The notes beneath the pieces are model-generated. The model made no database searches, was not told the origin of the DNA, and saw only the letters and a list, made by a program, of their open reading frames with translations. From Candidatus Delongbacteria bacterium (lineage in GTDB: Bacteria; UBA4055), in assembly GCA_028702975.1 (NCBI GenBank), contig JAQVNT010000026.1, forward strand, positions 1 to 11,869: a DNA stretch of 11,869 bases. The letters are read 5' to 3'. Within the stretch, counting starts at the first letter, position 1, and every line of letters starts with the position of its first letter. Positions 6,582 to 11,869 of this stretch are shown here, one piece after another. A program made the translations under genes and the position numbers.

Positions 6582-7748
6582 ATGCTTGAAAGAAAAAAAG
6601 ATAAATATGAAAGCCGGGGTATAAAATATCTTGAGCGTAAGATCGAACAAAAAGAGGCTTCTGACCCCCTGGAGCTGATCCTTGACTTCCTTATCTCGAA
6701 AAAATTTCTCGAAAAAGTTGTAGATTATGAGAACCGCAGCAGAATTACCTGGAGGCTGGGAGATCTTGGAATAAGAATGCGCAAGAACCTTATCGACTGC
6801 TGGGAGAACAGTACTGCAAAGAAAATGGGGAATATTAAATTCATACCCGGGATATCTGAGAAATCAGGCACTGAATACTTTATTGAGATGTTCGACAAAG
6901 ATGAAATGAACGCTCCTTTTGGAGTGTCCAGAATAATCGAGGAACCTATACTTGGTTTCACTACTCCGAAATTCCTTTTCAACGATAAATACGACAGAAA
7001 ACTTATCCTCGAATACGCCACAACCCCGTCAACCTCAAAAGACATGCTTGTATCATGGCTTGATTTTTCTATAGATCTTTTTGGCAAACTGAACCTGAAA
7101 AGAGAAGATCTGGATATAGAATTCCAGTCACTCGAGGATGACCCCGATTCAGAACACTATTTCTTCGAAAGGTTCAAGATCAGGAACATTTATCACTTCG
7201 GAGTAGAAGAATTCGCATGGGTCGTCAATAAGATCGATTTTGAATTCGAGAATTATGAAAAGAAATTCCCCGATGATAAAAGATCGAGATGCTTTGTGCA
7301 TGATGAACTTAGAAACACCGACTATTTCCCGCATGTTATCCAGATAATAATCGATGTAAACAAACTTCTGCTTGCTGTACTTCTAAACAATTACCACCAG
7401 GAGCAGGTAAGAACATCTGTCATTACAACTTTAAAACTCTCGCCTCAGATCGCACCGGTTAAATGCGCCGTATTCCCCTTAAGTATCGTGGACAGAAAAA
7501 CCAAGGTCGCCGGAGAAAGGATACTTACACTTTTCAACAAACACTTCAATACGGTCATTGAAGAAAAAGGTACTCTTGAAATGAGGATAGCGGATTTCAA
7601 TGAAATAGGAGTCCCGTTCTATGTAGCTATAGACCCGGCTCTCGTTGACGATAATGTTTACTGGCTCTACGACAATAAATTCGGTACCAGATCAGAGGTG
7701 CATGAAGATGATATTATTTCTTATATAACCGCAAAAATGAACGAATAA
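6582..7748 (+). CDS. Glycyl-tRNA synthetase-like apparent pseudoenzyme (POLG2-like plan)
   Basis: A 388-residue protein translated directly after recO. The C-terminal ~105 residues are a class IIa anticodon-binding domain: TTLKLSPQIAPVKCAVFPLS (282-301), then IADFNEIGVPFYVAIDP (336-352) and a DDNVYWLYDNK strand. Residues 58-77 (RLGDLGIRMRKNLIDCWENS) match the GlyRS motif 1 region, usually YGPLGxxLKxNIxxxWW. The catalytic core is degenerate. The GlyRS motif 2 region (FRNEISPR type) has no counterpart. The E-x-x-GIADR segment reads EEFAWVVNK (209-217). Motif 3 (VIEPSxGVDR type) reads VIQIIIDVNK (252-261), with Lys for the essential Arg. Retained APFGVSR (111-117) and TTPSTSKDML plus WL (147-160) recall the equivalent part of mitochondrial POLG2, another GlyRS-derived protein without synthetase activity. 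Aminoacylation therefore looks lost. A role with RecO, DNA or tRNA is inference. An extremely divergent true GlyRS is not fully excluded. Confidence 0.75.
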   Translation: MLERKKDKYESRGIKYLERKIEQKEASDPLELILDFLISKKFLEKVVDYENRSRITWRLGDLGIRMRKNLIDCWENSTAKKMGNIKFIPGISEKSGTEYFIEMFDKDEMNAPFGVSRIIEEPILGFTTPKFLFNDKYDRKLILEYATTPSTSKDMLVSWLDFSIDLFGKLNLKREDLDIEFQSLEDDPDSEHYFFERFKIRNIYHFGVEEFAWVVNKIDFEFENYEKKFPDDKRSRCFVHDELRNTDYFPHVIQIIIDVNKLLLAVLLNNYHQEQVRTSVITTLKLSPQIAPVKCAVFPLSIVDRKTKVAGERILTLFNKHFNTVIEEKGTLEMRIADFNEIGVPFYVAIDPALVDDNVYWLYDNKFGTRSEVHEDDIISYITAKMNE

Positions 7749-7750
7749 AA

Positions 7751-7774
7751 AAAGGGCTGAAATTTCAGCCCTTT
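7751..7774. terminator. Bidirectional terminator between convergent operons
   Basis: AAAGGGCTGA (7751-7760) and TCAGCCCTTT (7765-7774) form a perfect 10-bp stem with loop AATT. It lies 2 bases after the plus-strand operon and 5 bases past the minus-strand stop. Read on the minus strand the hairpin is followed by a long T run (complement of 7745-7753). On the plus strand the downstream T tract is interrupted (TTTAAATTTT). It is probably stronger for the minus-strand operon. Confidence 0.85.
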
Positions 7775-7779
7775 AAATT

Positions 7780-8538
7780 TTAGTGCATAAGCTCGTCATC
7801 GAGACCTGGTTCTTTCTTGATATACTTAAAGTAAATAATGAGATAGACCGTTATAGAGATCGTAATAATAATTGAGGGCACCACATTGTCAGCCAGCACC
7901 TGCGCCCTTCCGATGAACAGAGCTATCCTGCCCATGACCGTTGCTCCGAAAGAGGCTCCGAAGTTTATCATCAGAATAAGAATACCTATCCTCGCTGTTT
8001 TGCCCAGAAGCCCCCTGTGAGGTTTGGAGAAAAAGAAATACATCAGGCCGGCAAATGTACCGAATATAATAACGAACCATTTCGATATCTCAAAAAAAGT
8101 AGGGTATTCAAAAAGAGGTTTCATCATGTTCGCTCCCTGCACAAAAAGGTTCTGTACCTGAACAGGTATCTCATAACCTGCAACATATGCAAAAACAAAT
8201 GCGAAATAATAGTTAGCGACCCATGCTTTGGTCTTGGAAAACCTGAAGAACATTGTACTTCCCATAAGCAACCAGAATATCAGTGTAATATCATAAGGTT
8301 GAAAATCCAAATATGCATCCTTTATCGGTCTAATCAGGAAAGGTACAATAGCTATCTCCCATGCCCTTACCCATCCATAACCCAGAGATATGCCGAGGAA
8401 AGTGTTTTCCCCGAGCTTGTAAAGAGGATTATCCCTGAACAAAAATGAAAGCATCATCAGAGTAAAAAGGACAGAAATCCATACTTGAAAAGTTTGATTC
8501 AGAATAGTGTTGTCGATTATAGTATTAATCAGATCCAT
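7780..8538 (-). CDS. Conserved polytopic membrane protein, last gene of DUF6754-type module
   Basis: A 252-residue protein with ATG at 8538 and a GAGGCGG ribosome site about 7-9 bases upstream, 12 bases after the stop of the preceding gene. About six to seven membrane segments are visible, near residues 17-34, 48-68, 83-99, 108-122, 151-171, 182-210 and 219-238. Conserved-looking motifs are FRDNPLYKLGENTFLGISLGYG (34-55, with a glycine-rich first loop), FFFSKPHRG (168-176), and the very regular glycine-rich run LMINFGASFGATVMGRI (189-205). The tail EPGLDDELMH is charged and presumably cytoplasmic. I recall the same motif set in uncharacterised membrane proteins encoded beside DUF6754 proteins in other phyla. 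Family membership is from memory and the function is unknown. A channel, transporter or complex-scaffold role is only inferred from topology. Confidence 0.8.
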   Translation of the reverse strand: MDLINTIIDNTILNQTFQVWISVLFTLMMLSFLFRDNPLYKLGENTFLGISLGYGWVRAWEIAIVPFLIRPIKDAYLDFQPYDITLIFWLLMGSTMFFRFSKTKAWVANYYFAFVFAYVAGYEIPVQVQNLFVQGANMMKPLFEYPTFFEISKWFVIIFGTFAGLMYFFFSKPHRGLLGKTARIGILILMINFGASFGATVMGRIALFIGRAQVLADNVVPSIIITISITVYLIIYFKYIKKEPGLDDELMH

Positions 8539-8550
8539 TATAAACCGCCT

Positions 8551-9417
8551 CTAATTGCTTTTCTTGAATTTTCTTTCATAGAAATAGATAAGGTTGCCAA
8601 TACCTATGAAGATGAACATTATAATGTGAGAAAGAGTGAGCGAAGCCATTCCTGCGTTAGCCTGCTGATTGAATTTTTTCTCTTCATTCAACTCTTCAGT
8701 GCTCAGGTTGAGATTCTTAAGCCTTAAATTCTCATATTCTGCGGCTCCTTTCAAACCGAAAAGCATTCCGTCAAGCTGGCCAGTCTGAAGGTAAGGAATA
8801 AAATCTGGCCCTGTGACCGCTGTAACTCCAACTCCCATCTTAAAACCAAACCTTCTTTGAAGAAGAATGTAGTACTCCGGATGGGCAGAACCGGCGAAGG
8901 ACATCATGTATTTTATATCGTCGAATGTCTTTATACCTTTAAATATCTTGCCTTCCTTACCGAATGTGGATTTGAAATCTGAGTACATGGAGAACATCAT
9001 CATATCAACACCTATCGGAAGATAGCCTAGATGAATATAGTCAACGCCACTTTCGATTTCTGTGTAGCGGGGCTCTTTTTTTATTTTTTCTACGAGGTTC
9101 TCGCCCAAGCTTATAGCGGTCAGATCAGGATAGTAGATGAAAACCCTTATCTTTTTGTCGAAACACTGTTTAATAGCCTGCTCTGCCATGGGAAGAAGTT
9201 CAGCCTGAAGAGTGGGATTGAAAGCCCAGTCTATAAAAATCGCATCTCCCTCGTTCAAAGAATTAATGATATCATAAACTCTCTGAGTTTCTTTTGAAGT
9301 TGAAAATTCCTGTCTAAAAAGAGAAGGAATCCAAAATGGAATTATACATGAAAGGAAAATGAGAAGAAATATCCATCTCCTGTCGAGCTTTTTTAATCTG
9401 CTTATTAGAACATCCAT
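8551..9417 (-). CDS. Conserved membrane-anchored protein with ~220-residue extracytoplasmic domain
   Basis: A 288-residue protein. ATG 9417 is preferred because CGGGTG lies six bases upstream, while an in-frame GTG at 9426 sits inside that site. One membrane segment follows basic residues (RRWIFLLIFLSCIIPFWIPSLF, 13-34). A second lies near the C-terminus (IIMFIFIGIGNLIYFY, 255-270) and is followed by ERKFKKSN. By the positive-inside rule both ends are cytoplasmic and residues about 35-253 are outside. That domain has patterned motifs: EGDAIFIDWAFNPTLQAELLPMAEQAIKQCF (56-86), GVDYIHLGY (114-122), GVGVTAVTGPDFIPYL (185-200) and SGQ-type QTGQLDGMLFGLKGAAEYE (201-219). The alternating alpha/beta look and the P-Y-L-x-x-G-Q-L-D-G pattern suggest a ligand-binding alpha/beta fold, but this is inference. 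Third of four genes in the module. Confidence 0.8.
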   Translation of the reverse strand: MDVLISRLKKLDRRWIFLLIFLSCIIPFWIPSLFRQEFSTSKETQRVYDIINSLNEGDAIFIDWAFNPTLQAELLPMAEQAIKQCFDKKIRVFIYYPDLTAISLGENLVEKIKKEPRYTEIESGVDYIHLGYLPIGVDMMMFSMYSDFKSTFGKEGKIFKGIKTFDDIKYMMSFAGSAHPEYYILLQRRFGFKMGVGVTAVTGPDFIPYLQTGQLDGMLFGLKGAAEYENLRLKNLNLSTEELNEEKKFNQQANAGMASLTLSHIIMFIFIGIGNLIYFYERKFKKSN

Positions 9418-9423
9418 TTTATA

Positions 9424-9429
9424 CACCCG
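9424..9429 (-). promoter_or_regulatory. Ribosome binding site that decides the start at 9417
   Basis: CGGGTG on the minus strand is followed by TATAAA and ATG (9417). It contains the alternative GTG start, so the ATG is favoured and the protein is 288 residues. Confidence 0.5.
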
Positions 9430-9437
9430 AATTTATA

Positions 9438-10052
9438 TTAGTCTGACAAATGCGACTTTTCAAGTCCGAAAGCTATCCTTATCATCATGGTCAAACCTCC
9501 GAGGAAAGCTCCGAAAAGAATTGCTCTCTTACCCGCGCTTGTCGGCGCGTCCATTATCCACTCGCCTATCGTAGGTATCTTGCTCCACATCGCTTCGCCC
9601 AAAGGCATTTTTGACAACATGATCAGTATTGCGGCTACAAGCAGGAAAGCTGATTCGATAGACTTTATCTTAAAGGATCTGTATGCTGCCGAAGCTACAT
9701 AAAAGGCCAGAAGAGAGAATACTGTGGCATCAAGAGGAATAAAACCGAAAGTGAACATCGCATCGAAGGGAGTTCCGGGAGACACCCCTCTCAATGAAGC
9801 AAAAATTATCATAAGCGCGATTATGCACATCTGATAGACTGAAAACCATCTGTCGTTATTATATTTGATCTTGGAGTAATTGACTCTGAGAACACTTACG
9901 ATACCTACTATAAGCGATACTATAGCCACGCTTCTGAAACCTGTCGTAAAGAACATCTTCCAGTTCTCGAAGAAAGTTCCGGCGAAGAAAAATTCCAGAT
10001 ACCAGCCTATCGTGGCAAAAAACCCTATCAGTATCGGTATTTCTTTTTTCAT
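9438..10052 (-). CDS. Conserved six-helix membrane protein of the DUF6754-type module
   Basis: A 204-residue protein starting at ATG 10052, with AAGGA and AGGT elements upstream, 24 bases after the stop of the preceding gene. Six hydrophobic segments are seen near residues 5-25, 39-58, 70-88, 98-122, 134-148 and 175-196, with little outside the membrane. Distinctive motifs are SPGTPFDAMFTFGFIPLDATVFSLLAFYVASAAYRSFK (91-128), LSKMPLGEAMW (146-156) and SAGKRAILFGAFLGGL (172-187), followed by IRIAFGLEKSHL. These match a recurring uncharacterised membrane family that I remember next to DUF6754 proteins. There are no catalytic or metal-binding motifs of a known class. The close spacing implies a complex with its neighbours. 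Function unknown. Confidence 0.8.
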   Translation of the reverse strand: MKKEIPILIGFFATIGWYLEFFFAGTFFENWKMFFTTGFRSVAIVSLIVGIVSVLRVNYSKIKYNNDRWFSVYQMCIIALMIIFASLRGVSPGTPFDAMFTFGFIPLDATVFSLLAFYVASAAYRSFKIKSIESAFLLVAAILIMLSKMPLGEAMWSKIPTIGEWIMDAPTSAGKRAILFGAFLGGLTMMIRIAFGLEKSHLSD

Positions 10053-10076
10053 ATACCTGTCCTTAAAATTTTTAAT

Positions 10077-11869
10077 TTACCTTGTAAACAGAAGATCCTG
10101 CAGAAACGTCCATTCCGAGTTGATGGTCAGAACTATTGTTCCCAATATGAACAAGAATCCAATTACAACTTTAGCAAAATCGGAAAGTTTGAGGTTTGTC
10201 ATTATCTGAGGGTCTCTTGAAATATATGCGGCGGCGGCGTATAGCTCTTCTCCAATAAGAGTATAATCGCAGGCCGTGATAAAAAACGGTATTTGAGCTA
10301 CAGCTGTAGTTCCGGCTACCTGTATTGCACCTGCCGCAAATCCTGCTTCTGATATTAACAGCGATTCGGCCGCGTAATATCCGAAATGGAATGCAGTAGC
10401 CGGTTTTTTCCTCGAAAGGATACCGGCTATACCGGCTGCAAACGCGAACTGATCGGCAGCCAGATAGAATATATTGTCCTTTTTATGATCTTCAGGGAAT
10501 CCGGCATCAAGGAATCCTGATGCTACCATCTCTTCTGAAATTTGCATTACAATAGGATCGCATGTCGGAACATAAATTTCCGCTTTGAACTCTGCGACTT
10601 TTTTAGCGACGCTCCTTAAAATGAGCATACTGGCTATCGTGTCTATCTGAGTATAATAACCTATACCGCTATCGTAAACAATAGGCTTACCCATTTCAGT
10701 AGCTCTTCCTACCGCGTCGTCAATTGCATCCAGACCGGGTATTTTTCTGATGAACAATGATTCTCTGTTCTTCTTCACCTTCAAAAATATATAAAAGAAC
10801 AGTATCATGAAAAGAAAAGTCCCGATGAGAACATTAGTTCTGAATGTTCTGAATACCGGTATTTCGTCAAATATTACTGCAGACCCGAAAGCACCTACAA
10901 GCCCGCCGTAAAATTTATGTTTTATCTGTAGTTTGAACTCATCAGATACAGCCGGGTCGTTTTCGTGAAGCCGCTTAATAAATTCGGGACTTATGTCAAA
11001 AGATAAAATATCCCTTTCTTCTTCCATCGGGCTAGTGAAACCATAAACTATATCACTCAGCCTTGCTTTCTCAAGTTCGTAAAGATCGAATACGGTTTGC
11101 CTCTTTTCTTCAACCCAGTAATCCTTTGCCGCTATTTTTTCGAGCCTCTTGTTTTCGATTATTTCTTTTTTCTTGTTTTTTATATAAGCGATTATCCTGA
11201 TGTCCCTTTCATTGTATAACTTTTCGATTATATTTTTTGCCTCATTCCTGGTTTTTGCCGAATCGATCTCGAACTCAATGTCCAGCATTTCATTGTTATA
11301 ATACTCGTCGGCAAGAAGATCATCCAAAATCTTTTCGTCAGAAATATTTTTAATTGAATCCAGCTGCATGTCAAGTTTTCTTAATTGAACAAGCAGAGCG
11401 TCGACGAAATCCTCGTGTTCTGCCAAAAGTATATCTTTTCTTGAATAGGTATAGTTTTTGATTTTATCTGCAGCTTCGTCTATAGCAGCACTAAGTGAAT
11501 CTTCTATGTATCCCCAGTAAAAATCCTTAGTAGTTATGAACCTTGAAACTTCCTCGAATATCTTATCGTTCCTCGTTCCTTTGAAAGCTACAAGAGATCT
11601 TCTTTCATAATCATTTAATTCCTGCCCGAGTCTGTCTTTTTCGATAATTTTCAGATTAAAATCGGGATATTCCTTATAAAAATTCTCAGTAAAATCTCTT
11701 ATTCTAGGGAAAAGTATTCTGTAATCTCTTTCGGGACTCCAGTTATCATAAATGTCCATCAGGTCTTCTGCAACCTCTTTACAGAGTTTCTCCTCATCGG
11801 TAAGTACCGGTTCAGATGTTAAAACTGATTCCGAATCGGCGTTTATGGCAGATCCCTGAGCGCCGGCCA
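10077..11869 (-). CDS. DUF6754-like membrane protein with long charged helical N-terminus, 5' end beyond window
   Basis: The frame stays open from the stop at 10077 through the ATG at 11759 and on to the right edge, with no stop and no other ATG, GTG or TTG. The 36 upstream codons read like coding sequence (DEEKLCKEVAEDL before that Met). The true start is therefore probably outside, though 11759 (560 residues) is possible. Numbering from 11759: residues 1-280 are highly charged and helical, probably coiled-coil in part, with many Lys/Glu and no known domain. One membrane helix spans 307-328. The DUF6754-like part follows: ESLFIRKIPGLDAIDDAVGRATEMGKPIVY (333-362), QIDTIASMLIL (371-381), VPTCDP (397-402), AADQFAFAAGIAGI (434-447), GYYAAESLLISEAGFAAGAIQVAGT (460-484) and FFITACDYTLIGEELYAAAAYISRDP (492-517). 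A final helix is at 529-547. The DUF name is recalled, not searched. Function unknown; first visible gene of the four-gene module. Confidence 0.78.
   Translation of the reverse strand, partial: AGAQGSAINADSESVLTSEPVLTDEEKLCKEVAEDLMDIYDNWSPERDYRILFPRIRDFTENFYKEYPDFNLKIIEKDRLGQELNDYERRSLVAFKGTRNDKIFEEVSRFITTKDFYWGYIEDSLSAAIDEAADKIKNYTYSRKDILLAEHEDFVDALLVQLRKLDMQLDSIKNISDEKILDDLLADEYYNNEMLDIEFEIDSAKTRNEAKNIIEKLYNERDIRIIAYIKNKKKEIIENKRLEKIAAKDYWVEEKRQTVFDLYELEKARLSDIVYGFTSPMEEERDILSFDISPEFIKRLHENDPAVSDEFKLQIKHKFYGGLVGAFGSAVIFDEIPVFRTFRTNVLIGTFLFMILFFYIFLKVKKNRESLFIRKIPGLDAIDDAVGRATEMGKPIVYDSGIGYYTQIDTIASMLILRSVAKKVAEFKAEIYVPTCDPIVMQISEEMVASGFLDAGFPEDHKKDNIFYLAADQFAFAAGIAGILSRKKPATAFHFGYYAAESLLISEAGFAAGAIQVAGTTAVAQIPFFITACDYTLIGEELYAAAAYISRDPQIMTNLKLSDFAKVVIGFLFILGTIVLTINSEWTFLQDLLFTR

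Noticed and set aside
6582..7748. Calling this gene functional glycyl-tRNA synthetase
   Set aside because: The motif 2 region is missing, motif 3 has Lys for Arg, and the substrate-binding GIADR segment is replaced. The length is also below the usual bacterial alpha2 enzyme.
7751..7774. Perfect palindrome as an attachment site or operator
   Set aside because: Its position between two convergent stops, the AATT loop and the adjacent T run fit a bidirectional terminator better.
8017..9702. Plus-strand open frames of 71-143 codons opposite the membrane module
   Set aside because: They are antisense to well-formed membrane proteins, rich in Cys, His and Tyr as expected of complement artefacts, and lack start signals.
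11759..11761. ATG at 11759 as the certain start of the DUF6754-like gene
   Set aside because: The frame continues open to the window edge with coding-like residues, and the nearest GAGG-like ribosome site is too far upstream, so an earlier start is more likely.

Overview
The window looks like chromosomal DNA from a bacterium, probably an uncultivated lineage of the FCB or candidate-phylum type. This placement is an impression from three things: BACON/PKD-like lipoprotein repeats, a DUF5683-type envelope protein, and a block of conserved membrane proteins of the DUF6754 type. No rRNA or other firm taxonomic marker is present. ATA (Ile) and AGA (Arg) codons are common. By eye the left edge is GC-richer than the middle (36 of 60 bases are G/C in positions 1-60, against 22 of 60 in 6061-6120). 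There is no IS element, integrase, phage gene or CRISPR array, and no gene-free stretch longer than about 220 bases.

Layout. (1) Positions 1-2336, minus strand: an envelope operon. A promoter at 2308-2336 drives a secreted protein with a FlgT-N-like domain and a DUF5683-like segment (1570-2283). This is followed 21 bases later by a large lipoprotein that runs off the left edge (1-1548), with a carboxypeptidase-regulatory-like domain, two BACON-like domains and 90-residue cysteine-rich PKD/Ig-like repeats. (2) 2429-4465, plus: a B12-binding radical SAM protein with an unusual CX4CX2C cluster motif. (3) 4477-4633, plus: a self-contained tRNA-Arg(UCU) unit with consensus promoter and terminator. 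(4) 4638-7774, plus: a tight three-gene operon of a U32-family protein (TrhP/RlhA/UbiU type), RecO, and a protein built like glycyl-tRNA synthetase whose catalytic motifs are gone. It ends at a bidirectional terminator. (5) 7780-11869, minus: four closely spaced membrane-protein genes that appear to form one uncharacterised module, the first of which is cut by the right edge.

The two most interesting items are the GlyRS-derived apparent pseudoenzyme translated directly after recO, whose domain plan resembles the mitochondrial polymerase accessory subunit POLG2, and the four-gene membrane module. The module's proteins carry highly patterned invariant-looking motifs but have no known function. 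Promoters here look housekeeping: three separate sites share a TTGA-type -35 box and a TATATT -10 box at 16-17 base spacing.
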